From positions 35,061 through 99,060 of the forward strand of contig JADBJL010000001.1 of NCBI GenBank assembly GCA_014874455.1: DNA of 64,000 nt, written 5' to 3'. Each line of letters begins with the position of its first letter. Positions within the stretch are counted from its first letter, which is position 1. The notes beneath the pieces were generated by a model that had not been told where the DNA came from, made no database searches, and saw only the letters and a list, made by a program, of their open reading frames with translations. This stretch comes from Thermomicrobiaceae bacterium (lineage in GTDB: Bacteria > Chloroflexota > Chloroflexia > Thermomicrobiales > Thermomicrobiaceae). A program made the position numbers and the translations under genes. Positions 53,727 to 61,987 of the stretch are shown here, piece after piece.

Positions 53727-54933
53727 GACTGGCGCTGCACCATCCATGGGCCCGGCGACCGGTACTAATCGCCCAGGCATACCTTTCTCCGCGCCGGTAC
53801 CGGTCGTCGCGGTGGCCGGTACGCGAGGCATGTCGACGACCGCATGGTTGCTGCACGATATCCTGAGCGACATGGGCTGGCCACTCGGGCTGTGGTGCTC
53901 GAGCGGCGTCTTCGTTAACGGTCGGCGACAGCTCGGCGAGCTGCAACCGTGGACTGAGGTGCTCCACGCGGTGCAGCGTGGAGAGTTGCCACTGGCGATC
54001 CAGGAACTGGAAGCACCGGTAGTCGCGAGCGTCGGGCTGCCGCCTCGGGCGTACAGCCTGGCTGCCATCACGACGATCTGCGGTAACAACGAGGCCTGCC
54101 TCATCAGTCCTGAAGCCCAGCATGCCGCCAGAGCGCAGCGGATTGTGGCTCGAGCCGTGCATCCGTCCGGCCAGCTCGTTCTGAACGCCGACGACCTGGA
54201 CGTTCTCGAGGTAGCGGGTGAGACAGCAGCGGAAATCGTTCTCTTCGCGCTCCACCCCGAGAACCCTGCGTTGCGTCGGCACCTCGAATCGGGTGGGCGT
54301 GGCGTGTGGGTCGAGGACGGGATCGTCGTCGGCGGCACCGGTCGGGAACGAGCACCCATCTTGCGCGTGCAGGACACCGCGTTCACGCTCGCGGGTGCCC
54401 TCACCTTCCAGGTGCAGAACTTGCTCTGTGCCACCGCCCTCGCGCTCTGTGTCGGGGTACCGCCCAGCACCGTGCAACGCGCGGCACGGCGCTTCCTACC
54501 TGATCCGCACGTCCTCCCTGGCTCGTGCAACCTGATCGAGTTCCGGGGTGTGACCATCGTTCTCGACAGTTCGTGCCATCCGTGGACACTGCGCCAGCTC
54601 ATCCGCGGCATTCGCCAGCAGCCTCACCGCCGGACGGTGGTCGTCAGTCATGCCTTCGAGGATCTCGGCACCCAGCAGACCATCGAAGTTGGGAAGCTGC
54701 TCGGGCGGCTTGGAGGAGTCGTCATCCTTCACGGCCGCATAGCCGATGGACACCTGGATCTGTTGAAGACCGGCATGGTTCGGAATCTGAGGCCTCCCTT
54801 GATCGTCACCCAGCCCGACGAGCCGGCTGCGATCATGCATGCGCTCCAACTGCTGCGGGAGGGCGACCTCTGCTTAGTGGTCACGCGCACCGTCGAACAG
54901 GCGTTACAAACGTTGGGACGCAATCCGATTTGA
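53719..54933 (+). CDS. Mur-ligase/cyanophycin-synthetase-like protein lacking the P-loop lysine
   Basis: 404 residues resembling the Mur-ligase half of cyanophycin synthetase without the ATP-grasp half. The P-loop position reads VAVAGTRGMSTTAWLL: the family GTNGKTTT has become GTRGMSTT, with M38 at the ATP-binding lysine. The middle domain keeps GQLVLNADDLDVLE and the C-terminal domain LPGSCNLIEFRGVTIVLDSS, where the family has DYAHNP. ATP-dependent ligation is therefore unlikely as usually understood; a binding or regulatory role is inferred. GTG start inside the end of rdgB. It is the last gene of the glmS operon. Confidence 0.7.
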   Translation: MAETGAAPSMGPATGTNRPGIPFSAPVPVVAVAGTRGMSTTAWLLHDILSDMGWPLGLWCSSGVFVNGRRQLGELQPWTEVLHAVQRGELPLAIQELEAPVVASVGLPPRAYSLAAITTICGNNEACLISPEAQHAARAQRIVARAVHPSGQLVLNADDLDVLEVAGETAAEIVLFALHPENPALRRHLESGGRGVWVEDGIVVGGTGRERAPILRVQDTAFTLAGALTFQVQNLLCATALALCVGVPPSTVQRAARRFLPDPHVLPGSCNLIEFRGVTIVLDSSCHPWTLRQLIRGIRQQPHRRTVVVSHAFEDLGTQQTIEVGKLLGRLGGVVILHGRIADGHLDLLKTGMVRNLRPPLIVTQPDEPAAIMHALQLLREGDLCLVVTRTVEQALQTLGRNPI

Positions 54934-55038
54934 AGGACGCCACCTGAGGACAGCACGTGGCCGATCTCACCGGGGCCAAGACGGCGCGCGCTGTCTCTGG
55001 ACGGCAGGGCGTACGAGGCCACGGGCATACCGCGAGCC

Positions 55039-55068
55039 TTGACAGGACGGCCGAAGATATGGCATCCT
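55039..55068 (+). promoter_or_regulatory. Promoter of tRNA-Asp
   Basis: A perfect TTGACA (55039-55044) with an 18-base spacer to CATCCT (55063-55068). The -10 box is poor but position and context fit; the start would be ~9 bases before the mature tRNA. Confidence 0.55.
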
Positions 55069-55083
55069 AGGCATCGTGACAAT

Positions 55084-55157
55084 GGAGGCGTGGTGTAGAG
55101 GCCTAACACGCGGCCCTGTCAAGGCCGAGATCGCGGGTTCGAATCCCGTCGCTTCCG
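55084..55157 (+). tRNA. tRNA-Asp (GUC)
   Basis: A 74-base cloverleaf: acceptor GGAGGCG/CGCTTCC with one G-U pair, anticodon stem CGGCC/GGCCG, loop CTGTCAA giving anticodon GUC, T arm GCGGG-TTCGAAT-CCCGT. Discriminator G73, the normal aspartate identity base. CCA is not encoded. A terminator follows 18 bases later, so it is transcribed alone. Confidence 0.96.
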
Positions 55158-55175
55158 CCTAATAGCGATGACTAC

Positions 55176-55205
55176 CGGCGCCCCTCTGGGGTGCCGTTTT
55201 TCTTT
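55176..55205 (+). terminator. Rho-independent terminator after tRNA-Asp
   Basis: CGGCGCCCC-TCT-GGGGTGCCG forms a 9-pair stem (one G-U) directly followed by TTTTTCTTT. This is a textbook intrinsic terminator and the clearest one in the window. Confidence 0.93.
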
Positions 55206-55352
55206 GTCCACGCACGCTGCTCCACCCGATCCGGTATGAGAACCACTGTCTTCCCATGCCCTTCCTACACTGGTCTCGTCAGTGGACTGACAACGCGCGT
55301 CAGTTGCTGAAGGCAGGACTCGCGATCACCCCGTCAACGAGAGGAGTGCACT

Positions 55353-56072
55353 ATGCCAAGAGGCCCGAAGCCAGGTGAATGGCCGCTCCCCTGGTTCGTC
55401 TCACCCTTCGATCTGCTCGTCCAGCGTGCCCTGATGGACGACCCCCCGCGCAGGCACACCGGTTCCGGCGTGCCAGTCGATGAGGGGGTATCGCCGGCCG
55501 GGCAGCCGCAGCCCCAGGAAGACGAACCGCGCCCCATCTCAATCGAGGAGATCATAGCGGGTGCGGTTCCGGTGATTACGCCGGAGACCCTTCGCGAGGA
55601 GCAGATCGTCCAGGGGTTTCACCGCGCCCAGATCCACAACTTCTGGCTTGCCCTCGGGGCGGTCTCCCTCCAGCAGCAGGCGGCCTCGGTACCGGTACCG
55701 ACCGAGGTCGTAAGCCGGGCAGCGCGGCTCGCACGGTTGCCCGACCACGTGCTCGCGTCCATCGAAACGCAGCCGCCGACGACGCTCCTGGGCTGGTTCG
55801 AGCGGGTAGGACGTCTCCTGGCTCGAGTGGAGCCAGCCGCCGCCCTCGTGGAGATGGATCTCGCGATGTTCCTGCCGGCCCTGATCGGCGCCGCGCTCCA
55901 CGCCGGGCTGGCCGATTCGCTGGTCGTGCCGGCCACGCTCGCCCTCGAGGTCGCGGAATGGCTCTCGCTTCCCCAGGAAACCGCGGACTGGCTGCGTGGC
56001 CAATTACCGACCACGGTTCGCGGCTGGGTCGACCGCCTGCGCGCCCACTACGGTTTGCCGGACTCGCGGTGA
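55353..56072 (+). CDS. Unknown protein with a 77-residue internal duplication
   Basis: 239 residues, no signal peptide or membrane helix evident. The first ~60 residues are proline-rich and polar. Residues 113-156 and 190-233 align without gaps at an offset of 77: both have a proline-start, then L-P (129-130 and 206-207), P-T-T (142-144 and 219-221) and G-W (147-148 and 224-225) followed by R-x-x-x-L-like helices. I do not recognise the family. The ATG has GAGAGGAG six bases upstream, which supports a real gene. It precedes the NERD-helicase gene by ~220 bases on the same strand. Confidence 0.65.
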   Translation: MPRGPKPGEWPLPWFVSPFDLLVQRALMDDPPRRHTGSGVPVDEGVSPAGQPQPQEDEPRPISIEEIIAGAVPVITPETLREEQIVQGFHRAQIHNFWLALGAVSLQQQAASVPVPTEVVSRAARLARLPDHVLASIETQPPTTLLGWFERVGRLLARVEPAAALVEMDLAMFLPALIGAALHAGLADSLVVPATLALEVAEWLSLPQETADWLRGQLPTTVRGWVDRLRAHYGLPDSR

Positions 56073-56295
56073 GCCGTACTGTCAAGTAATCCTCACCCGA
56101 GGTATCGAGCTGCGGGGGTAGAAACGGGTAAGGGCACCCGCCGGAAGAGCCGTCGAGGTGGCGCACGACGGCGCTTCCACCGGCGCACACCTGGCGCTTG
56201 CCCCGTCTACTCCGACCTGTACACAATACGGTCACCGGCACTTCGAGCGTCGCCGAGAATCTCTTCTCGATGAGCTCTACCTCTGGAGGCCGACT

Positions 56296-57984
56296 ATGGC
56301 GAAGATGTACCCAGAGCGCCCCGCCTATTGCCGCTTCGAAAGCGACGCCGAGCGCACCCTCTACCATGAGTTGGAGCACCAGCTTCCCGACGACCTCGTG
56401 GTGATGCACAGCGTCCCGATCCTGCTGCGCTCCGGCGAGCGCACGGAACTCAACTGCGAGATCGACTTCGTCGTCATCGACCCTGACCGTGGAGTCCTCG
56501 TCCTCGAGGTCAAGGGAGGCGGGGTCTCGCGCCACTCACGCACCGGCCAGTGGCACTCCATCGACGCCGACGGGAACAAGCACGAGATCGACGATCCGTT
56601 CGACCAAGCGAAGCGCAACCGGTACGCCCTCGTGGAAAAGCTCAAGGAAGCGCCGCGCACCAGAGCATTCAAATACCACATCCGGCATGCGGTCGCCTTT
56701 CCCGATATCACCGTCGGCAACCGGTACCTGGGGCCGGCCTCCGATCCCGATATCGTGATCGACGGCCCAGCGCTCCAGAACCTGCCCAGAGCTGTCGAGC
56801 GCGCCCTCGGCACGCCTGCAGAAGACGCTCGCATCGGGCCGCTCGCTCTCGATGCCTTGGTTCAAGCCCTCAGCCCTGGGATCGACGTCCGCCGTCCCAG
56901 TCTCGGCTCCGCCCTGCGCCAGACCGAGAGCTTGATTGTCCAGTTGACTGAGACGCAGTACCGCATCCTGAGACTGCTGGATCGCCAGCGCCGGGCCAAG
57001 ATCGCCGGATGCGCCGGCTCGGGTAAGACGATGCTCGCACTCGAGAAGACTCGCCGACTCACCGAGCAGGGCTTGAGCGTGCTGCTGACCTGCTTCAACG
57101 TCAGCCTGGCAAACTGGATGCAGTATAACTTCTCACCCAGGGAAATCTACGGGTGGCCGTCCGACTCGACCGACTACCACCTTGTCGTGCTCCACTACCA
57201 CGAGCTGGCCCGGCAGCTCTGTACCCGGGCAGGCCTATCCTTTCCCGAACCATTCGAGTTGGAGTCACAGGCAGCGGTAACGCGCTTCTACCGTGAGGAG
57301 GCGCCCGACCTGATGCTGGAGGCGCTCGATCGCGTTCCCGATCGTTTCGACGCGGTTATCGTCGACGAAGCGCAGGATTTCGCCGACGAGTGGTGGGTAA
57401 CCCTGCTCGCGCTGCTTGCCGACCCCGACCAGGGCATTCTCTACGCCTTCTACGATAACAACCAGCTCATCTACCAGCAGGATGTCAGTATCCCGATCGA
57501 GGGCGAGCCGTACGTCCTCTGCGAGAATATCCGCAACACGCAGCAAATCTTCAAGGTATTCAGCAAGTACTACCAGGGATCGGAGCCACCTGTCTGCCTC
57601 GGGCCAGACGGGCCGGAAGTCGAGCACCGTCCACTCGGCGACACCGACCTTTCCACCGCCCTCCGCCTGACATTCGAGTACCTCTTCGAGGAAGAGCATA
57701 TCCCGCTCACCGATGTCGTGGTCTTGACACCTGTGCGTAAGGAGAGCCGGCTCAGCATGCTGGGGAGGATAGGCAAGTGGCGGCTCTCGTGGGATCGGAG
57801 CGGCAGCCAACCGGATCGCGTCCAGGTCTCGACGATCCACTCGTTCAAAGGGCTGGAGAAGCCTGTCGTCATCCTCACCGAACTCGACAGAGCCTATCCC
57901 GGAAATGTCGCCCAACTCCTCTACGTCGGCCTGTCACGAGCCCGCTCGCATCTGATCGTGCTCGGCGACTTGCCTGCTTTGTAG
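56296..57984 (+). CDS. NERD nuclease-domain / UvrD-like helicase protein
   Basis: 562 residues. Residues ~15-170 are a NERD (nuclease-related) domain with the PD-(D/E)xK-like residues D57, E71 and K73 in CEIDFVVID and LVLEVKGGG. Residues ~215-562 form a superfamily-1 helicase core: Walker A GCAGSGKT (238-245), Walker B VIVDEAQD (354-361), motif V-like TIHSFKGLEKPVVIL and motif VI YVGLSRARSHLIVL. It probably processes DNA, in repair or in defence against foreign DNA. The ATG has GGAGG seven bases upstream; longer starts lack SD sequences. The helicase core is short, missing much of the UvrD insertion domains. Confidence 0.88.
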   Translation: MAKMYPERPAYCRFESDAERTLYHELEHQLPDDLVVMHSVPILLRSGERTELNCEIDFVVIDPDRGVLVLEVKGGGVSRHSRTGQWHSIDADGNKHEIDDPFDQAKRNRYALVEKLKEAPRTRAFKYHIRHAVAFPDITVGNRYLGPASDPDIVIDGPALQNLPRAVERALGTPAEDARIGPLALDALVQALSPGIDVRRPSLGSALRQTESLIVQLTETQYRILRLLDRQRRAKIAGCAGSGKTMLALEKTRRLTEQGLSVLLTCFNVSLANWMQYNFSPREIYGWPSDSTDYHLVVLHYHELARQLCTRAGLSFPEPFELESQAAVTRFYREEAPDLMLEALDRVPDRFDAVIVDEAQDFADEWWVTLLALLADPDQGILYAFYDNNQLIYQQDVSIPIEGEPYVLCENIRNTQQIFKVFSKYYQGSEPPVCLGPDGPEVEHRPLGDTDLSTALRLTFEYLFEEEHIPLTDVVVLTPVRKESRLSMLGRIGKWRLSWDRSGSQPDRVQVSTIHSFKGLEKPVVILTELDRAYPGNVAQLLYVGLSRARSHLIVLGDLPAL

Positions 57985-57995
57985 AGAGTAATAGG

Positions 57996-58017
57996 GCAGC
58001 AAAGCGCTGCACCTTTT
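57996..58017 (+). terminator. Weak terminator-like hairpin after the NERD-helicase gene
   Basis: GCAGC-AAAGC-GCTGC then ACCTTTT, 11 bases after the stop codon. The stem is only five pairs and the T-tract four bases, so this is tentative. Confidence 0.4.
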
Positions 58018-58232
58018 CGAGTGGGTGCGTCCTGGTTGGTACCGGTATGTCGGTAAGATGAAGCTCGATGGGTTTGACATCCAGGAGAACGTGGTGGATG
58101 GTGAAGGGCGTGCTCGACGAGCGATCATCTTTCGCCTGGTTCCAGCCTGAGCACGGGAGGGAATGACTGCGATAGACCAGAGCGATGGAGCGAGGTCACC
58201 CCTCTTCTCGTCGCTGTGAAGGAGGTGGCAGC

Positions 58233-59393
58233 GTGAAGATCACTGCCGTCAAGGGATTTCCGGTGCGCTGCGGGCACCGCAACGTCTTCATCGTCAAGAT
58301 CGAGACCGACGCTGGCATCGCTGGTCTCGGTGAGGGCGGCATGTCCGGGCGCGAGCTCGCCATGCAGGGCGCGCTCGAGCACTACGCCCGCGTGCTGGTC
58401 GGCATGGATCCCCGCCGCATCGAGCACATCTGGCAGCGGCTGTACCGTAGCCAGTACTTCGAGGGCGGCAAGATCTTCGGCGCGGTCATCTCCGCCATCG
58501 ACATCGCCCTCTGGGACATCCTCGGCCAGGCGCTCGGCGTGCCGGTCTACCAGCTCCTCGGTGGCGCCTGCCGCGACCGCATCCAGTGCTTCGCCACGCC
58601 CGGCGCGCTCACCGGCCCGGAATGTGTCGAACGAGCCACCACAGCCGTCGCCCAGGGCTGGCGCTCGCTCCGGTTCACTACTGGCATGGCCGAGCCTGGC
58701 TGGAGCGGCGGGCACGGCTCGGTCTACGAGCCGCTGGAGTCGATCGAGCTGGCGGCCCACTGGATCCGGGAAGTGCGCAAGGCTGTCGGGCCAGGGATCG
58801 CGCTCAGCATCGACTTCCACCACCGGCTCACGGTGGCCGAAGCCGCCCTCTTCTGCCAGAAGGTCGAAGACGTGGGCCTGCTGTTCCTCGAAGAGCCGAT
58901 CCGCGCGCAGAACCCGAAGGCCTACCGGCAGCTCCGTGAGATGACTCGCCTTCCCTTCGCCATCGGCGAAGAGTTTTCGAGCAAGTGGGAGTTCCTGCCC
59001 TTCATCGAGGACGGGCTGCTGAACTACGCCCGCATCGATGTCTGCAATGTGGGCGGCTTGACTGAAGCGAAGAAGATCGCTGGCTGGTGCGAGGCTCACT
59101 ACATCGACGTGATGCCCCACAACCCGCTGGGGCCGGTCTCGACCGCTGCCTGCCTGCACCTGTGCGCGTCGATCAGCAACTTCGCCCAGCTTGAGTACCT
59201 GAGCCAGGTGGCCGAGCAGTACCCGCGCGACCTATTTCCGTCTTTTCCGACTATCTCCGGCGACAGCTTCCCGCTGCCGGACGCCCCCGGGCTCGGCGTG
59301 AGCTTCGACGAAGAAGCAGCCACTCGCTATGCCTTCGAGTTCTGGGAGGCTCCGCACTGGTACCGCCGCGACGGATCCGTCACCAACTGGTGA
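58233..59393 (+). CDS. Enolase-superfamily sugar-acid dehydratase (galactonate dehydratase-like)
   Basis: 386 residues of the mandelate racemase/muconate lactonising family. Metal ligands D194, E220 and E246 lie in SIDFHH, FLEEPI and AIGEEF; the acid/base histidines are H196 and H296 (DVMPHNPLGP), the pattern of D-galactonate dehydratase and relatives. It should dehydrate a sugar acid to a 2-keto-3-deoxy acid; the exact sugar is unknown. The GTG start has AAGGAGGTGG upstream, one of the best SD sites in the window. It converges with a second enolase-superfamily gene. Confidence 0.88.
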   Translation: MKITAVKGFPVRCGHRNVFIVKIETDAGIAGLGEGGMSGRELAMQGALEHYARVLVGMDPRRIEHIWQRLYRSQYFEGGKIFGAVISAIDIALWDILGQALGVPVYQLLGGACRDRIQCFATPGALTGPECVERATTAVAQGWRSLRFTTGMAEPGWSGGHGSVYEPLESIELAAHWIREVRKAVGPGIALSIDFHHRLTVAEAALFCQKVEDVGLLFLEEPIRAQNPKAYRQLREMTRLPFAIGEEFSSKWEFLPFIEDGLLNYARIDVCNVGGLTEAKKIAGWCEAHYIDVMPHNPLGPVSTAACLHLCASISNFAQLEYLSQVAEQYPRDLFPSFPTISGDSFPLPDAPGLGVSFDEEAATRYAFEFWEAPHWYRRDGSVTNW

Positions 59394-59479
59394 CCTGCTT
59401 GCGCCACGGCCGTGACGCTAGGTCGGCATGGAGTGGTACCGAATCGGCGACCGTGGGAGCGCGCTGGTTTCCGCCCAGA

Positions 59480-60748
59480 TCACGGCCGCACGACGGTCCC
59501 GTCCAGGCGCCGAACGGGTGCCCAGCCGCCGTTCAGCGGGTGTTCCGGGAACGGGTACTTGGCCGCCAGCCTCTCGTCGATGTCGATCCCCAGCCCGGGC
59601 CTGTCGTTGGCCCAGAGCATCCCGTCGCGGATCTCCGGGCATCCGGGGAAGACCTCGCGCGTCCGCTCGCCAAAGACATGCTGCTCCTGGATGCCGAAGT
59701 TGTAGCAGGCCAGATCCAGATGCAGGTTGGCTGCGTGACCGACCGGCGAGACATCACCCGGACCATGCCAGGCAGTGCGCACGCCGAAGAACTCGCAAAG
59801 CGCAGCCAGCTTGCGCGCCATGCTCAGCCCGCCGATGTCCGAGATATGCACGCGGATGAAGTCGATCAACCGATCCCGGATCAAGGGCACGTACTCGGCC
59901 GGGTTGACGAACAGCTCACCCATCGCGATCGGTGTCGATGTCTGCTGCCTCAGAATACGGAAATACTCGATGTCCTCTGGGGCGAAGGGGTCCTCGAGGA
60001 AGAAGAGCCGGTACGGCTCGAGCTCCTTCGCGAGCTGGATCGCCTGGATCGGTGGGACTCGCTCGTGCACGTCGTGCAGCAGCTCCACCTCCTCGCCCAG
60101 CCGGCTCCGCAGGTACTCGAAGAGCCGAGGCACCAGCCGGCAGTAGGCACTCGGTTCCCAGACCTCGCGCTCCCTGCCCTCGCCGCGCACGCCGTAGGTC
60201 GCCTGGCCGGGAACGGCCACCTGGCACCGGATGTACCGGTATCCCTGCTCCAGGTAGCGACGAGCCTCTTCCTCGACTTCCTGGAAATCTCTCCCGCTCG
60301 CATGGGCATACAGTGCCGCCGCCGTTCGGCACCGGCCGCCGAAGAGCTGGTAGAGCGGCATGTTGGCGAGCTTCCCCTTGATGTCCCACAGCGCCATGTC
60401 GATGCCGGAGAGCGCGTTGTTGAGCACTGGCCCGCTGCGCCAGTAGGAGCTGACGTACGCCCCTTGCCAGATGTCCTCGATGTCGTTGGGGTCACGGCCG
60501 ACGACGAACGGTTTGAGATACTGCTCGATCGCGGCGACGACGGCCAGCGGCCGCTGGGTGAAGGTCGCGCACCCGAGCCCATAGAGCCCCGGCTCGCTGG
60601 TCTCGACCTTGACGACCACCAGGCGGATGCCGTCGGGGGCAGTGCAGATCGCCCTCACATCGGTGATCCTGATGCGCGGCATTCCTCGAGTCAGCTCCCA
60701 CGGCGGCGCTGTCGGGGATACCGGCGCTCGACTCGGCATCGCCTCCAT
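59480..60748 (-). CDS. Enolase-superfamily protein of the mannonate dehydratase/RspA type
   Basis: 422 residues. Metal ligands D226, E252 and E278 in LLHDVHERV, FFLEDPF and IAMGELF; H228 and H328 (TAWHGPGDVSPVGHAANLH) are the catalytic-type histidines of ManD/RspA proteins. D-mannonate dehydratases and low-activity relatives share this pattern, so a sugar-acid role is likely but not certain. The ATG has GGGGAGGAG upstream; it adds ~22 residues before the conserved core. Likely works with the neighbouring dehydratase in sugar-acid catabolism. Confidence 0.87.
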   Translation of the reverse strand: MEAMPSRAPVSPTAPPWELTRGMPRIRITDVRAICTAPDGIRLVVVKVETSEPGLYGLGCATFTQRPLAVVAAIEQYLKPFVVGRDPNDIEDIWQGAYVSSYWRSGPVLNNALSGIDMALWDIKGKLANMPLYQLFGGRCRTAAALYAHASGRDFQEVEEEARRYLEQGYRYIRCQVAVPGQATYGVRGEGREREVWEPSAYCRLVPRLFEYLRSRLGEEVELLHDVHERVPPIQAIQLAKELEPYRLFFLEDPFAPEDIEYFRILRQQTSTPIAMGELFVNPAEYVPLIRDRLIDFIRVHISDIGGLSMARKLAALCEFFGVRTAWHGPGDVSPVGHAANLHLDLACYNFGIQEQHVFGERTREVFPGCPEIRDGMLWANDRPGLGIDIDERLAAKYPFPEHPLNGGWAPVRRLDGTVVRP

Positions 60749-60904
60749 CAGACTCCTCCCCTCTTGAGCACGGCCGGGCCTAGGGGGCCCACACGTCGTA
60801 GAGCGACAGTTATACAGGTAGCGCTCCTGGTAACCAGTACACCGCTAGCCCGCCGCCGTCACCACGGCCATCCCGACCGCACGCGGCTGTCGATCACCGA
60901 CCGG

Positions 60905-61978
60905 TCAGCTCGTCTCACCGTCCAGCGTGGACTCCGTCGCTGCCGCCTGCTGGCGATGGCCGTCCGCGAAGATCGTCACCAACTCCTCCGCCTGGAGGGC
61001 CGGCGCCTCCCGGTACAGGTAGCACGCCGTCACCCGGCGGCCACCGGTCTGGAACAAGGGCGGCGCCTCCTGGACGCAGATCGGCATCGCGAAGGGACAG
61101 CGTTGGTGGAACTTGCAGTAGGACGCGCTGATCGGCGCCAACTCCGCCGCCGGACGGCCCAGCACGCGCTCTCCCTGCCACGCCCGGTCTGGGTTCGGGA
61201 GCGGGATCGACCCGACCAACAGGCGGGTGTAGGGATGCTGCGGATCGCGCACCACCTGCTCGACGTCGCCAGCTTCGACCACCGAGCCACGGTAGAGGAC
61301 GATGATGTCCTGGCTTACCTGGAAGGCCGTGGTGAGGTCATGGGTGATGTAGATCAGCGAGATCCCGAACTCCTCGTTGAGCTTGAGGAGACTCCCTAAG
61401 ATCGTCGCGCGCAGGGAGGCATCGACCATCGAAACCGGCTCGTCGGCGATAATCAGGCGGGGCCGGAGCAACAACGCGCGGGCGACCATGATGCGCTGGC
61501 GCTGGCCCCCGCTGAGCTGATGCGGGTAGCGACCCAATGTCTCCTCAGGACGCAGCCCGACAGCGTGTAACGCTTCTTCGACCATCGCCCGGCGCTCGCG
61601 CCGGCTATGGGCGAGCCCGAAATTCCTGATGGGCAGCTCCAGGACGTGGTCGACCTTGTAGAAGGGGTTGTACACCTCGAACGGATCCTGGAAGACCGCT
61701 TGCACGTCGCGGAGAAACGCGCGTCGATCCTCGCCGGAGAGTTTTTGCAGGGCTTTGCCACGGTAGAGGATCTCTCCCTTGGTCGGAGTCACGAGCCCGA
61801 GGAGGAGACGCGCCAGCGTGGTCTTGCCACTACCACTCTCTCCCACGATAGCCGTGATGCGCGGCGCCTCTCCGCTCACCCGAAAGGAAAAGTTCTCAAG
61901 AGCCACCGTCTGCGTCTTGCGGAGCAGGCCTCCGCCGAAGACTTTGGTGACGTGCCGGGCTTCAAGCAGCGCACTCAT
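60905..61978 (-). CDS. Oligopeptide/dipeptide-type ABC transporter ATPase (OppF/DppF-like)
   Basis: 357 residues. Walker A GESGSGKT at 46-53, signature LSGGQRQR, Walker B LIIADEP, H-loop ITHDL. The C-terminal oligopeptide-family domain holds the cysteine-containing YCKFHQRCPFAMPICVQEAPP block. It starts nine bases after the OppD-like gene. Together they would drive uptake through permeases not seen in the window, fed by the solute-binding protein on the other strand. Substrate may be a peptide or, given neighbours, a sugar oligomer. Confidence 0.93.
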   Translation of the reverse strand: MSALLEARHVTKVFGGGLLRKTQTVALENFSFRVSGEAPRITAIVGESGSGKTTLARLLLGLVTPTKGEILYRGKALQKLSGEDRRAFLRDVQAVFQDPFEVYNPFYKVDHVLELPIRNFGLAHSRRERRAMVEEALHAVGLRPEETLGRYPHQLSGGQRQRIMVARALLLRPRLIIADEPVSMVDASLRATILGSLLKLNEEFGISLIYITHDLTTAFQVSQDIIVLYRGSVVEAGDVEQVVRDPQHPYTRLLVGSIPLPNPDRAWQGERVLGRPAAELAPISASYCKFHQRCPFAMPICVQEAPPLFQTGGRRVTACYLYREAPALQAEELVTIFADGHRQQAAATESTLDGETS

Positions 61979-61987
61979 ACTCTCACC

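Noticed and set aside
57934..58128. A 64-codon minus-strand frame between the NERD-helicase and dehydratase genes.
   Set aside because: It overlaps the end of the helicase gene, has no SD sequence and no protein-like features.
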